In this document: positions 20,481-32,843 of the stretch, one piece after another
How the letters are laid out: each line of letters opens with the position of its first letter
Numbering within the stretch: the stretch's first letter is position 1
From: Carya illinoinensis
Taxonomy: Eukaryota; Streptophyta; Magnoliopsida; Fagales; Juglandaceae
Direction: 5' to 3'
Length of the DNA stretch: 64,000 nt
Assembly (NCBI RefSeq): GCF_018687715.1
Contig: NC_056758.1
Span: 23,958,501 to 24,022,500, forward strand
Notes under the pieces: model-generated
Seen by the model: only the letters and a program-made list of their open reading frames with translations
The model's database searches: none
Told to the model about the DNA's origin: nothing
Program-made: the position numbers and the translations under genes

Positions 20481-20655
20481 AGTTTTGCTACTTATTAACT
20501 CGCACACTACATTTATTTTTTTAATCTTTTATATTTCTCTTAAATTAATTAAATTCTTCTACTAATCATCCATACACCATATATTGGATAAAGAAAAAAA
20601 ATTAAAAAATCATGTGTTGTGTATATAATAAATATGATGAGTAAATTTATTTTTT
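20481..20655. mobile_element. MITE copy A (AGTTTTGCTAC family)
   Basis: The left end is AGTTTTGCTACTTAT and the right end resembles ATGAGTAAATTT, an imperfect inverted repeat. Relatives lie at 24533-24741 and 60858-61065, with the same inner words (CTACTNATCATCCATA-like, then CACACATT or CACCATA). Confidence 0.5.
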
Positions 20656-20715
20656 TTCTATCATCCAATTTCTAGGGGCGGAAAACACGAGGACACTGGC
20701 ACAGTGTCTACCAGA

Positions 20716-20720
20716 CTACC
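20716..20720. repeat. 5-bp TSD of solo LTR 1 (left)
   Basis: CTACC, repeated exactly at 24164-24168 next to the LTR end. Confidence 0.85.
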
Positions 20721-21004
20721 TGTAACAACCTGCTAGAAATTCAATTGTAGAATTGCTATTGACTTTAGGAACCTCGTGAAAATTTATAAGTTTTTACAAA
20801 TCCATTAATCATATAAGTTTTAGTCTAACTACATAATTAGTGTTATTATTTACTATGGTATCAGAAGTGTGTTTTTTATTATTGGAGATAGTTAGAAGTG
20901 TCAAAATGTATTATGGTTTGTGTCATTAGACTCGGAGGGTCATTTAAGGTCTTATGGCACAATAACACTTTTTCATATTTTCGGACGAAACGTCAGTTCA
21001 AAAT

Positions 21005-21170
21005 TGTGGATATTATTGGATAAAAATATCTTAAGTTAATTTGTGGATATTATTGGATAAAAATATCTTAAGTTAATTTTGTGGATATTATTGGATAAAA
21101 ATATATTAAGCTAATTTCGTGGATATTATTGGGTAAAAAATATCTTGAGATGATTTTTGTAGATATTATC
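21005..21170. repeat. Tandem repeat, four units of about 46 bp, in solo LTR 1
   Basis: Units begin TGTGGATATTATTGGATAAA or similar and continue with ATATCTTAAGTTAAT. The fourth is the most diverged. Confidence 0.8.
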
Positions 21171-22835
21171 GGGTAAGAGAGTCCTATACTTAACTCTCAT
21201 TCTAGGTAAGAGAGACCTACACTTAACTCTCACTCCAGCCTCATCTCTTCCATATCTCATCCATAAGTATCTCCAGCCACCTCTCCCCCCACGAAATTAT
21301 CTTCATTTACACTTTCCATTAAAAGAATACCAAACACTCTCTCTCGGACAGCTTTTAGGAGTTCTTTTGCACACCCATTTCGAAGCTTTTGTAAGTGTTT
21401 TATCATAAAGTCTCCTTCATATAAATTGTTCTTTTTTTAGTCTAGTTTACGTAAATATATTATTTGTCCCATTTAAAAATCATTTGGTCAGTCAAATATT
21501 GTGGAAACTATAGAAAGGTCATTCTGGGAGATAAACTGGAGAATATGTTATAGTTTGGAGTTTTTGACCAAGCTAATGGATAGATATTGGTCCGAAAGTT
21601 TTTATGGAGCATTGTTAACATGTGTATATGATTATTGGTTGAGGATTTTTGCATGATTAAAGGTTTTTATGAAAGATTTTCTTAGATTTAGAAACTTAGA
21701 AACTGGAAGAGGAAAAACAGTTTCTGTTTTGAGAAAGTTTAACTTTTTGGTGGTCTAAACCTATTCCAATGACTTTGATAATTTTATTGGAAGATCCTAA
21801 GCATCTTATATACATTTTATATTATTATTTTTAAGATATTTGATGTTAGTTTCAAAGATATAAAATTTTATGCAAAGAAATATTCAGATAGGCCAAAGTG
21901 TGGATGTTATTGGCTCAATTTATGTTTTGATTAATGTTTAATCATGTGATCTTGAATTAGAAACTTATATATATTTTAGGACATCTTTTTAAATCATGTG
22001 ATGATTTGGTTTGAAGATCACATCTTTATAAGTCATAGATTAAAAGGTTAATCAAAACAAGTTAGAAACAAAAATCAATGGAAATAGCATATGGGAATTT
22101 CGGCCCTATAGAGTTTTAATAGTTGTAATTAGTTTTAAATTTTTCTAAATTGATATTTGAGTTGAGGATAAAATTTACATGAGGCATGTAAATTTTGGTG
22201 ACTTTTGGAGTTAGTATGCAAAATCCTTAAGTTATGGGTAAAACAGTCATTTTCCTACATGTAGAGAGTAAAATGAAAATTTTACTCTTTAATTTAGTAT
22301 TTTACATATTTCAAATTATTAGTGATTTAGTGCTAACTTTTAGAATCACTAATTATAGTTTCTCGTGATCGCGCTTGAGGTTTTATAAGAAACGCGGAGA
22401 TCGAGGTAAGTTAGCTTTTAACTTACTAGTAGTCTATTGTGTATGTGTACTAAGTAAAGGAACTACAGTGCATGTATGTGTGTTATCATATATGTCATAC
22501 CATGCCAAGTCATCACGTAATTGTCTGTTATACAGAATTTATTCTGTCATCAGTTTTTATCTGTTACATAATATATTCTGTCATGTATTGCTGTACATTA
22601 CAAGTACATCATGCTAAGTATGCCATCTATTACATGTATGTCAAGTCTTGTAATATTCACTGTTGCAAGTATGTCATGTTAAATATATTGTCTATTATAT
22701 GTTATGCCATGTTACGAAATGTTTCTATCTCAAGTTGGTCATGTATTTCAAGTTATGTTCAAGTCACGTTATGTTACGTCAGGACTTCAGTCCTTTCGTA
22801 TTCCAGTCACATTTCATCTTGAGTTACATTCAGTT

Positions 22836-23600
22836 TCATGGGGTCCACAACAACTGTGGCACACGAAGTATGGGGTCACAGTAATTGTGACGCATACACT
22901 ACGTGAGACACAGCAATTGTGACACGTAGAATATATGGGGCTACAACAATTGTGGAGTATGTATTTAACTGCATTGTGATGCGTAGAATACATGGGGCCA
23001 CAACAACTGTAGAGTATGTATTTAACTGCATTGTGACGTGTAGAATATATGGGGCCACAACAACTGTGGAGTATGTATTTACACATAAAATATATGGGGC
23101 CACAACAACTGTGGAGTATGTATTTACACGTAAAATATATGGGGTCACAACAACTGTGGAGTATGTATTTACACGTTGTGGAGTATGTATTTACACGTAG
23201 AATACATGGGGCCACAACAACTGTGGAGTATGTATTTTTCATGTTAAGTCAAGTTTCAGAACAAGTTCGTGTTAAGACAAGTTTCAGATCAAGTTCATGT
23301 CAAGTCAAGTTCAGTTCACGTTTCAATTTAAGTTATGTCAATTATGTTATGTTGTACGTCAAGTTGTGGCCTCATGTATTTACACGTAAAATACATGGGG
23401 CCACAACAACTGTGGAGTATGTATTTATACGTAAAATACATGGGGCTACAACAACTGTGGAGTATGTGTTTTTCATGTTAAGTCAAGTTTCAAAACAAGT
23501 TCGTGTTAAGACAAGTTTCAGATCAAGTTCATGTCAAGTCAAGTTCAGTTCACGTTTCAATTTAAGTTATGTCAATTATGTTATGTTGTACGTCAAGTTA
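22836..23600. repeat. Minisatellite array in solo LTR 1
   Basis: Units of 45 or 57 bp share GGGGCCACAACAACTGTGG and GAGTATGTATTT. GGGG occurs at about 22937, 22994, 23051, 23096, 23141, 23208, 23397 and 23442. Each unit has a CCACA-TGTGG inverted repeat. A spacer of about 130 bp (23231-23359) recurs almost identically at 23470-23600, so a block of about 240 bp was duplicated as a whole. ORFs in it are by-products. Confidence 0.9.
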
Positions 23601-24163
23601 TGCTTTAATTACTTATAAATTTGATTATACATTCATGCTTTTACTGTCATCCATGCATCATTAGCCTGTGTGGAAGTTGTTGTTAACTTACTGAGATTTA
23701 TAATCAAATCTCACTATGGTAGTCCCAACTACCATTCCTCCCGAATGGTAGATCTTGTTACAAGACCTGAAGGAGGATCAGGAGCTGACCAACTAGACAC
23801 AGTTGACTAAGCGACGATGCAACATTAATGTTAATATAGTAGTTAACGTAAATTACTACTTATACGATAGAATTGCATCTCTAGTACTTTTTGGATCATA
23901 ACCATTTTGGAATAGTGTTGTAATCTTAGTTGTTCAATGGGTTTTTATGTATGAAGTATGTTTTAAGCATTTGAGATATTTTCAATTTGGTGCATAGTAT
24001 TGCTAAAAAAAAAAATTTATTCGCTGTGAATATTGCATATTGTTATATGCATGTTAGGAACATTGCATCTTATATGTCATGAACGGGGGCATGTAACCTT
24101 GTGTTGCATGTCTCGACGCTTCAAATGTCCGTTCGATCCCAAACGGAATTTGGGGGCGTCACA

Positions 24164-24168
24164 CTACC
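24164..24168. repeat. 5-bp TSD of solo LTR 1 (right)
   Basis: CTACC, identical to 20716-20720. Confidence 0.85.
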
Positions 24169-24532
24169 ACTGCTCATCCTTTCATTTTTTTTTTTTTTCG
24201 TTTCATTTCAATTTTTCAATTTTCATACTCTTGCTTATGCAAGTAGGAGTGTGTACTCTATTCATATTTTGGCTAGCCAGTCCCATGGCTACCACAATTT
24301 CAATATCTTAATCATCTGTTAGTGCCACATGTTTTGGGCATGACATTAATGGATATAATTTCTCTTTTTTGTTTTTTAAATAAGTCCTCTATAGTTCACT
24401 TTCACAAATATTAAAGAAACTATACCCAAATTCTTTTCTTCTTTCACTCTCATGAGCAAAGTTGTTGCAAGAAGGCTTAGAAAAATAAAAACAAAGGTTG
24501 TTACAAGAAGAGCAAGGTGAATTCCCGTGCTG

Positions 24533-24741
24533 AAAAATTCTATACATTATCTCTACATACCATACATTATACCTTTTTTATTTTATTCTTATTTTTTTAA
24601 AAATTTATTCTTATTTTTTAAAAATTTTATTCTTATTAAACTAATTGAATTTTTCTACTCATTATTCATATACCACACATTTAGTTAAGGGAAAAAAAAA
24701 ACACATAATATGTGATGTATGAAAATATGAGTAGCAAAACT
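24533..24741. mobile_element. MITE copy B (AGTTTTGCTAC family)
   Basis: The right end GAGTAGCAAAACT is the inverse of the family start AGTTTTGCTACTC. The inner sequence (CTAATTGAATTTTTCTACTC, then ACCACACATTTAGTTAAGG) matches copies A and C. Confidence 0.5.
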
Positions 24742-25419
24742 CCTCTTATAATAAGAGCATGGTGGACATACACATGACTACAGGTCTTAGCCGGAGGAAA
24801 ATGATTTTTGCATGTTTAGAGTGTGCAAACTTTTTAAAATATAATAAAATCTATTTAAAGTATTTAATATTGGGTCTCACCGTCTCTTCTCTCTTCTTTA
24901 TTATTATTTTTTTTTTCAAAAGACTTAAATAGGGTTTGCACATTTCAAACTTAAATATAATATTACTCGTATAAATGACAGGGGAAGTACTCATGGCCTC
25001 TTAAAAAGTAAATTATTAATGGCCTTTATTAAGAAATAAATGCCCTTAAATTCCCTAAAAAATAATATTGATATTCTAATTATTTAGAAAATAATATTAG
25101 AAGGCCTCCAAGAAAGAAGTTTTCCAAAAATTATAAAAAAAACTTTAAAGAAATAAAGATATTGATTGAGCTGAAATATTATATATTTCATATATTTAGA
25201 ACCAACATATTTTAATATTCTAGATGAAAAAATTTTCAATAGTATATTTATAACCTATGATTGTGATTTAAATTGTGATTTAAATTGATTAATATCATCA
25301 TTTATATTTAATTTTATAACTTATGATTTAATTAGACAATAACTCTTCACATGCACAGTATATTTTTAATATTCTAGTCTTGCTTTTAATTTATTTTTGT
25401 TTCTTGCTATATTTTATTT
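24742..25419. other. AT-rich intergenic stretch
   Basis: No gene or clear repeat boundary is visible here. There is a short local duplication around 25258-25285 (GTGATTTAAATT twice). Confidence 0.4.
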
Positions 25420-25682
25420 TCAAGCTTTTAAAGATTTCTGAAGGGGCTGCACAGGTATCACGTGGGAAGTGTTTTTCTTTTCTTTTTTTCTTTTTTTGTG
25501 TCTAGAAAGGAAAAGAGCAGGTTGAGGAAAGGCATGCATAGTAGAGTGGCATTTTAAGGAGGGCTTAAACGAAATGTGGCTGGCTTGTACTTGGGACTTA
25601 TACAAAAGAAGAAATTAGAGCTGCGGGGTGAAACACTTGAGAACAGGGGCTTACCTTCTTGGTCTGGGGACGTTGAACACAA

Positions 25683-25722
<40 letters not shown>

Positions 25723-27080
25723 TAAAAAAAAAAATTGTTTGAAAAGGGATGAGTTATATACGGAAAAAGTGAGTTTATGGACTGGGGGCAATTTATTATA
25801 TTTTTCAGAGGGGAGAAAAGGATTTTATTTTTTTTTTCTTTCTTTTGTTTTGGACACTGGTTTTGGGCGGCTTTGAAGAGAGCTTGCTTGTTTTGGGCAG
25901 AGGACGCTGACACAGGGGCTTTCTTTGTTGGGGAGTGGAAAAAGAGAGTAGCGAGAGACAACTAAAAAAGGGGGAGGAAGAAATGAAAAAGGAGGTCTAG
26001 TTTTTTTACTGGGAGACGGAGAGTTGGAGAGGAAAAATAGAGGAGGATGTTTTAGAAGTGGAGACAAGCTGCAAGGAACCGGGGGTTTCTTTTTCTTGGA
26101 CTTCAACGGAAAGAGGGCAGCCTCCTAGAAAGCACACGGAACAAAAGGAAAGGGAAGACTTGCAGCTAACTGGCAGACGGAAGGACTATTGGAAGAGGCA
26201 TAGGGACTGGAAAAGAATTTCTTTGACCTTGAGACTTTTGGTCCTGAAGGCTTTGGATGCTAGTTGGCTTTTACGGAGAGCAAGGGAGGTTTCAGAAAGG
26301 CAGTTTTTAACTCTATTGTCTCTCCATCTTTTTTCTTTTTGGAGGGTTACTTTTCTACTATTGATCTAGTATTTTATTTTAGTTTTATCATGGAAAATGT
26401 TTATTTGATTTCCACAGCTCTTGTGATGAATATGGTTGGCTAAATTTTTGTACTAGTGTTAGAAATGAAATCTAATGATTTAAACATTGTTTTCATATCA
26501 ATATTAGAATTTCTATTGTGAGTTTAATTGATTGAATGGTTTTATTATTAAATACTTTGATTATCTATACATTTATCTTGATTCATTGTGATTTTCAAAT
26601 ATATTGAATGCTTGAAAAAAAATCCCTGTAATATATTCAAATGAGCTTGTGAATGTTATAATCATCAATCATTCATGCTTAATCATTAGCGACTATTTTT
26701 CTTAGCCTTTAATGCTAAATCTTCCAATTAAACGGAATCATTATTCTAGTTTAATTGAAGTAAATTGATCGAAAAAAATATTCTAAATTATTAGATGGAT
26801 CGTCAAAATCTTAATCGTTCTCCATATCGATTTATTTTATCAGTTTAGGTTAATTTTGTTACTTTAAAAATTTTTCATCTTAGTAATGTTCTCTTCTATT
26901 TGATTGCACGTTCCGTTTAGTAATTTATTTTCATTTTTGAGTTTATTTTCCTTATCACATAAATCAATCCTTATGGATTCGATCATCTTAGGTACTACAA
27001 CACTTCTATACTTCTTGCAGGTAAAACTGTCCTGAATTTTTGGTTCAGTAATTTGAGTCAAAGTTTAGGCGCAACAAACA
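25420..27080 (+). mobile_element. Possible LTR/leader remnant of a gypsy element
   Basis: The first part is purine-rich (25780-26330). The last part (26640-27080) reads like the U5 end of Athila/Tat-type LTRs: TATGGATTCGATCATCTTAG, a TACTACAACACTT segment and, at the end, GTTTAGGCGCAACAAACA, which could be a decayed GGCGCC-type primer site. No TSD or second LTR was found. The assignment is weak. Confidence 0.22.
25684..25721. repeat. (AAT)n microsatellite
   Basis: About twelve AAT/ATA repeats, followed by an A-run. Confidence 0.95.
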
Positions 27081-27127
27081 TTTAGAAATCTTATTTTTGA
27101 TTAATTGATATGAAAAGTAATTAATAT

Positions 27128-27443
27128 TGTTAAGGACGTGTTTCACACCACCAACCACACGAATGACCTGCAACGAACAAGGAGGCGGCATTGGTTGCCC
27201 TGGGGATACTCCGATGCTAAAGTCAGAATAATAATATAAAGGTAAGTGTATGTAAAAAAATGAAGTAATAGTTCCCGTCTTTGTTACATCCTATAGGCTA
27301 TTTATAGAAGTTATTTCCTTGGAGTGATAGAAGTCCAATTAGCCTTGTGAGACATTTTCCTTTTAAGAGTATGAGTCATCTTCCTCTTAGGAGTCTAAGT
27401 CCCTTCTTAAGCTAAAATTGTGGGGGCTGAAATATCTATTCCA
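27128..27443 (-). repeat. LTR-like direct repeat A
   Basis: It starts TGTTAAGGACGTGTTTCACA and runs with about 80% similarity by eye to 32844-33177 up to TATTCCA. Shared are ATAAAGGTAAGT, CCCGTCTTTGTTAC (TCCGTCTTTGTTAC), CTATTTATA and AGGAGTCT words. Orientation is taken from the likely primer site beside repeat B. Confidence 0.6.
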
Positions 27444-27775
27444 GTTATTCCGCTAATTTTCTTTGTGTTGGCACATGGAAAATTAAATATTTTGCATTCT
27501 TTGTACCTACCTTTTACCCTGCTAGCTCGTGGGCATCTGCTTGCTTTTGTGTTTCCCTACCTGGTCAAGGATCCATGCTAGTTAGTGTGTATGAGTGTCT
27601 TCACTTCCTTTTAGTTAGCTACTAGTTGGTTGTACCATGAATGAGGCTCGACCTTTGGTGGCTCGGCCTTTTGGTTGTCTTGGGAATCTTCAAGTCAACT
27701 GTGATAGAGGTAACCTGCAGAAAAAGCAATTCTAGTAGCTCTGAAGCCTTAGAAGCCTTAAAAGGTCTTGAGAAT

Positions 27776-29749
27776 TGTGATGCCCCCAAATTCCCACGTA
27801 CGCATACAGGAAAATCGAGACGTCGGGATGATGACAATACGGGTCACCACCCTATCGCCAAGTGCCAAGTGTCTGTATAAACAACAAATGTGCAAAGAAA
27901 ACACGCAGAGGATAAACGAAGTCATATAACTAAGTACCAGAATTTTTTTTTGTTTAATACAAAACCGTTCAAAATGTACATAATAAAATATTACAAGTTA
28001 TAAATATTGTTCAACACCAAACTACTAGGCATAAACTCCAACTCAAAACTCCGGCAGAGCAGCCTCCTCAGGCTCAGCCTCCTCCTCCTTCTCAATCTCT
28101 GCATCAAAATCTACGGTATCAAAAATGGTACCACAGGTAAGTAAGATCAAAACACCACTAGATAAAAACATATTAAACTCAAACAACATGCATGAAAGAA
28201 TGCAAATGCACATGACCCGTAAATCACAATTTTCCACGCACGCCAAAATCCCATTTTAGCCCAGAACATATCTCTTAAACATAATCTCGCTATTATCCTC
28301 GATAATGGCCCAAAAACCAAACCATCATAACACTGTAGGCAGGAATCGCAGGCAGGATTCTACCACCATCCCTGCTCACCACCGTCCCTATGCGTGCACC
28401 GTAGGCGGGATTCTACCACCGTCTCTGCTTACCACCATCCCTACACCGCGTGCACCATAGGCGAGAACCACAGGCGGGATTCTACCACCGTCCTATTTAC
28501 CACCATCCCTACGCTGCGTGCCTCTGACTCAAACTAGTCAATCCAACCGTTCACATATATCATAAATCATTTCTCGCTTACAAGCTCAGTTTTCATTTTA
28601 CAAACACATGTACATGCATGCAACTACACAAAAATCTGGTTTTTCCTTTTTAAACATGAACATGCGTGCACTATACAAAGCAAACATCAATGCACAAATA
28701 TCTCAAACAAATACCAACATCAACCCAACAACTCCGTCCTCAATCCAACCGACCCCCGAACTCCTCGGACTCAATCCAGAATCAACCAACCAGCCCAATA
28801 ATTTATTGTAAGAGTAAAAATATATTTAAATCTAAAATAGAGTTTAGAAAATACTTATAGCGCTATAAGGTATTTTTTGAAAGCTTACGACGTTGCAAAT
28901 GGCGGAGGAAAATCAATGTAACAGTGTATTTTACACTGTGGCCGTGGGTAGTAAATTACCCACTTTCGAACGGGGACAAACCAAGACACGAAATTGATAG
29001 GGAATGGCCTTGAGATATTTATGAAGTTAAAGGAAGTGAGCTTTGGCCATGGGTGGCGGTGGAACCGGCGGTGGAAGTGCAAAAAGGGGCTGAACGGAGT
29101 TGAGCTCGTGGGAGTTTCTCTGGCAATGGATCGGGGCTGGAATTGGATGGTTTAGGATGGCAAGAGGTAGTGGAAGAAGTTGTGAAGAGGTGGTGGCCGG
29201 AGGTGGAGCGACGGTGCCGGAAACAGCAAAAAGCCGTGCGGCTTAGATGGGCCGTATGGGGTTAACGGCGGCTCGGATGGGGCTAGGATTCGGTGGGGTG
29301 GTGTGCCGGCTGGAGGGGAGTCGACCGGTGGGGGTGGTCTCGACCACGGCGGCCGGATGGCAGCTAGTCTGGGTAGGTCAACGGACGACGACGGGAAGGG
29401 AAGGGAGAGGGGTAGCGCGCGGGAGGGGAGAGGAAAGAAGAAGAAATAAAGAAAAAGGAAAAAGGGAAAGAAAAAGAAAAGAAAAAATAAAAAATAAAAA
29501 AAAGGAAAAAGAAAAAAAAAAGATGAGAGAAAAGAAATAAGGTCCAGTCCTCACTTCCGGAATCCAAAAACTGACCCGACGAAAACGATTTTTTTTTTTT
29601 AAATCGTAAAACGACTAAAATAAATTAAACACCACATCAAATAAAATAAAACCAATTAAAATATAATAATTTAAAATAAAAGAGCTAACATACTAATTAA
29701 ATTAAAAACACTCATTCAGTGAAAATACACGTAAAAATGGAATATCACA
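27776..29749 (-). mobile_element. Solo LTR 2 (1,974 bp)
   Basis: The ends are TGTGATGCCC and ATATCACA, flanked by a perfect 5-bp TSD AGAAT (27771-27775 and 29750-29754). On the minus strand it ends GGGGGCATCACA, matching the end of solo LTR 1 (GGGGGCGTCACA), so the two families are related. It carries tandem repeats (28350-28522) and a purine-rich patch (29396-29535). There is no coding region. Confidence 0.8.
28350..28522. repeat. Three-unit GC-rich tandem repeat in solo LTR 2
   Basis: Units of 53-69 bp start GGCGGGATTCTACCACCGTC or a variant and end GCGTGCACC, with CACCATCCCTAC in the middle. Confidence 0.8.
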
Positions 29750-30499
29750 AGAATCTTCAAGTCAATAATCTACAAAATAAGTTTAGAAACTTGGTCACTG
29801 GTTTCCCTTTCGGTCCCTAGTTTTTTCTTCCTTGGTTTTTTGTTTGTTTTGTGCAAAGTGGTGAGGGGCTCAGCTTGGAGAGATAGGCAGAAGATGTACT
29901 CAACCACATTATGTGTGAGCACAGAGCTTGATTTTGAGTTTATTTGTTTGTGTGTATGTTTGTTTGAGAGATCGTTTATTGTCAGCAAGAGTGATTGTTT
30001 TTGTCTATTGGTTTTTGGTGTGTATTTTTGTGATCGCTTTTGCTTTTGTTGGTAGTAGTGGATTTCCTAACCCTTGCGTAGATTGTTGTTGTGTTCTTAT
30101 TTTGTTGTTGGTGTTCACCAGTAGTAACTCGCACTTAAGTGACCAAAAAGCCTGTCGACTCCCTGGGTCCACATTAGGCAGTTGCTTAGCTCGTCGACTT
30201 GTTCCCAAAGGAAACCCGCGCAATGCGGTTGTGGAGCTCGATGGCTCATTCCCATAGGTAACCTTCTAGCGGCAATTGTGGCACTAGCATAGACACTCGG
30301 TGTTTGCTAGAGAAGATAGTGTGCTCGTATTGCGATCCAGGTGAAAGAGGTCAGGCAATCCAGAGAGTTGCCTGCCTATTAAGTGCCTGGGAGGTCGAGC
30401 GGTCCTTGACCTTTCCCGCTTGTTTGCACATCAAGAGGGAGGTTGGGCAATCTGATAACTTATCCAGCCCGTTGACTCTTTACGAGGTGTGAGTAGTGT

Positions 30500-30725
30500 T
30501 GGGTGGTCCTTGACCTTTCCTTATTTGCATAGCACCGCGAGTCGTTTAGGCTCGTCATTGGTGTTTATGGGTGGCGTGGTCTAATAACCTCCGCACCCTT
30601 TTTACATGTCACTGTGAGTTACTAAGCCTCGTTATAGGTGTTTAAGGATGGTGTAGTCTATTGACCTCTGTGACCTTTTTACATTGCACCGCAAGTCGTT
30701 TAGGCTCATCATTAGTATATGGAGG
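30500..30725. repeat. Tandem repeat, about 77 bp x 3
   Basis: Units contain TGACCT, CCTTTTTACAT (or a variant), CACCGCGAGTCGTTTAGGCT and ATTGGTGTTTA. The third unit is the most diverged. Confidence 0.8.
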
Positions 30726-30999
30726 GATACTCAACCGCACTGTTGTGGTGGGAGGCCAAGTTCAATCACCCTATAGATTTTAAACAAAAACTAAATAAGT
30801 TAGTGTAATACAAATTATAAATTCAAGATTTGTGAACCTGAGCCACCCCGCTAAAGCATGGTGAAGGCTCGTGATACATGGGAGATGCTAGCAGGTAGCC
30901 ATGCCTAGGCACGGGCAGTGACAGAACCACATATGCCTTCCACGGAGACCTTGGTCTGGTTGCATGGTGGCAGTGTTGATTTTGCTGCTAGCCAATAGG

Positions 31000-31129
31000 C
31001 ATTGGTCTGGTCACTCTCCCAAAGCATTGGTCTTGTCTGCTCGTCAAGAGGCACGAATCTTGTTACCCGCCAAGGGGTGCGGGTCTTGTTTCTCGCAAAG
31101 TGGTGTGGGTCTTGTTGCCTGCCAAGAGG
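31000..31129. repeat. Tandem repeat, 26 bp x 5
   Basis: The unit is of the form GGGTCTTGTTGCCCGCCAAG followed by AGGCAC or a variant. The repeats are imperfect. Confidence 0.8.
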
Positions 31130-31961
31130 CTCTGCCCGTCATTAAAGTAGATAGCAACCGGGATATATTATCTACACTTGTGTGACTCTGGTGAAGTGTT
31201 GCTCGCCATGAGGGTGGTGAGATGCACTTCAGTTGTGTTGGCCATGGCGTTGCAATGGAGTTATGGTTGCAATCTGTTGGGTACAACGGATCTTTCGAAA
31301 GTCTGTGGGTACACAGCTCCGATATGCAACAGTTTGCCAACATTGTGCGTCCCATGCACATTGCAGGTTTTACGTGGAACATACATGTACGTGTACTTTT
31401 TCTAGTAGGGCATGCATGTACACATAGTATACGTCATGTATCTGCTCTATTCCTCTCATGTTGTCCCAGTATTTCACATATGGTAGTAAAACAAATACAA
31501 AGGGGAAAAAAAGTAGAAAAACTTATCTAAACTTTCGTTGATGATCCAATGAGTTGGAGAATATTTTTCTCCCTATTTCGGTGTATCAATCCGTGGCATG
31601 AGGTTTCCATACAGATTTGTGGCGAGGAGCATTGACAAACTCCGTAGTGAATAAACTCAGTGGGCGGCTACTTTGTTTTGAGTAGTTGAGCAAGTTGCCT
31701 GTAGTGTGCATGGGCGAGAACAGTGAGGGACTTTGTCGAGCAGCACTGTGAGGTGTCTAGACCTCCTTGCCAGCGACATAAACATCTGGCGAAGCAGGTG
31801 GTGGTTGAGCTGGTTCCCTTGAGTTGCTCGCCGTCGTTCTCCCAGTGTTCACATGGTGCACAGCCCTCATGGTGTGCTACTGCAGCAACGAAAGGTTGAG
31901 AGGAAAGTCCCTGACATGCACTGTGAATGCCATGCACAACGTGGGTAGCGAGTGCAGGACA

Positions 31962-32131
31962 GCGAGAATAGCGAGGTGCATGGCTAGCGATAGTTGGCAC
32001 CGAGTAGTCTCCTTTGGTGCGCACAGGCGAGAAAGGCGATATGCATGGCGAGGAGTAGTTGGTGTCGAGTGGTCTCCTTTGGTGTGCACGGCCAAGAATG
32101 GCGCGGTGCATGGCGAGGAGCTCCATGGGTC
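31962..32131. repeat. Tandem repeat, 65 bp x about 2.6
   Basis: Units start GCGAGAATAGCGAGGTGCAT or a variant, and include GTCTCCTTTGGTGCGCAC. Confidence 0.8.
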
Positions 32132-32843
32132 GAGAACCACCACGCTAATGATAGACAACACCGGCGAGCAAGGTGGTGGTCGGTGATGGGCTAGCCGGCA
32201 CACAAATGCCTAGTTTGGTGGTCCTTCGACGGCTTGCATCCTCTGCTTGCGCAATGCCAGATGCGACTGGCTACCAGTATTGGGGAACCACCCCACCAGC
32301 TACAGAAACTGCCGGCAATGCGGTTGGTGGGTGGTGGTTGCCCTGCAAGCTCACAGACACCGGTGTGTTGGCCTCTGGCAGCTTGTTGCTCTCTGCCCAC
32401 ATTTTGCATGACGTGCACAACACTTTGATCCGATGAATTTCAGGTGAAAGCCTCTACCGTTGCTGTATCACCAGTGGGTCACAGTGGCTACGGCTTCCGC
32501 ATGGTGGAGGAAGTGGGTGCACGTTGTATACCCCTTCCTATGTACGCAATGCATGGCACATGCGCAGTGCATGGTGCACGTGTGCAGTGCCTCCATTTCT
32601 TGTGTTCTTTCTCCACGTATAATATATGTATTTTTTTTTTATTCACTGCAACATTAGTTTGTAAACACAAAAAAATAACAAAGTTCAGGAGATCTTATCT
32701 GAATTTTTTTTTTTAAAGACATTCTCGTGAGTCGTGGAATTCCCCTACTCTCCCTCTTCGGTATTAAGAAATTGCGATTTGTGTACGATGGCGTGGTGGT
32801 TGGTGTGGGAAAATCATGCTGAAGTTTGTATAGATCAATACCA

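Larger units (their letters stand above)
20721..24163 (+). mobile_element. Solo LTR 1 of a large LTR retrotransposon (3,443 bp)
   Basis: It starts TGTAACAACC, ends GGGGGCGTCACA and is flanked by a perfect 5-bp TSD (CTACC) with no internal coding region. That is the product of LTR-LTR recombination. TGTAAC...GTCACA ends and a length above 3 kb suit Tekay-type chromoviruses of plants, but no coding domain confirms this. It contains tandem repeats at 21005-21170 and 22836-23600. Confidence 0.8.
29755..32843 (-). mobile_element. GC-rich non-coding interior of a LARD-like element
   Basis: Between the direct repeats at 27128 and 32844 lies about 3.1 kb (plus 27444-27775 beyond solo LTR 2) that is clearly more GC-rich than its surroundings. 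No retrotransposon protein can be recognised in any frame. It holds three different tandem arrays. On the minus strand TGGTATTGATC after repeat B resembles a tRNA-Met primer site (TGGTATCAGAGC). A large non-autonomous derivative is the simplest reading. Confidence 0.45.

Noticed and set aside
22836..23600. CRISPR-like repeat-spacer look of the GGGGCCACAACAACTGTGG array
   Set aside because: Repeats extend through the supposed spacers, spacing is irregular and the DNA is a plant retrotransposon LTR.
22814..23618. Overlapping ORFs of 70-189 codons on both strands around 22.4-23.6 kb
   Set aside because: They arise from the minisatellite (units of 45 and 57 bp, multiples of three) inside a non-coding solo LTR; their residues just repeat the unit.
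25777..26369. Possible small gene in the purine-rich region at 25.8-26.4 kb
   Set aside because: ORFs on both strands overlap, with no domain, start context or splice structure; more like an LTR or leader remnant.
29247..29567. ORFs of 97 and 67 codons in the purine-rich part of solo LTR 2
   Set aside because: Low complexity (poly-Lys/Glu on one strand, poly-Phe/Ser on the other) inside a delimited LTR.
31668..32436. Several 65-150-codon ORFs on both strands at 31.2-32.7 kb
   Set aside because: They lie in a GC-rich tandem-repeat region with mutually overlapping frames and no recognisable domain.
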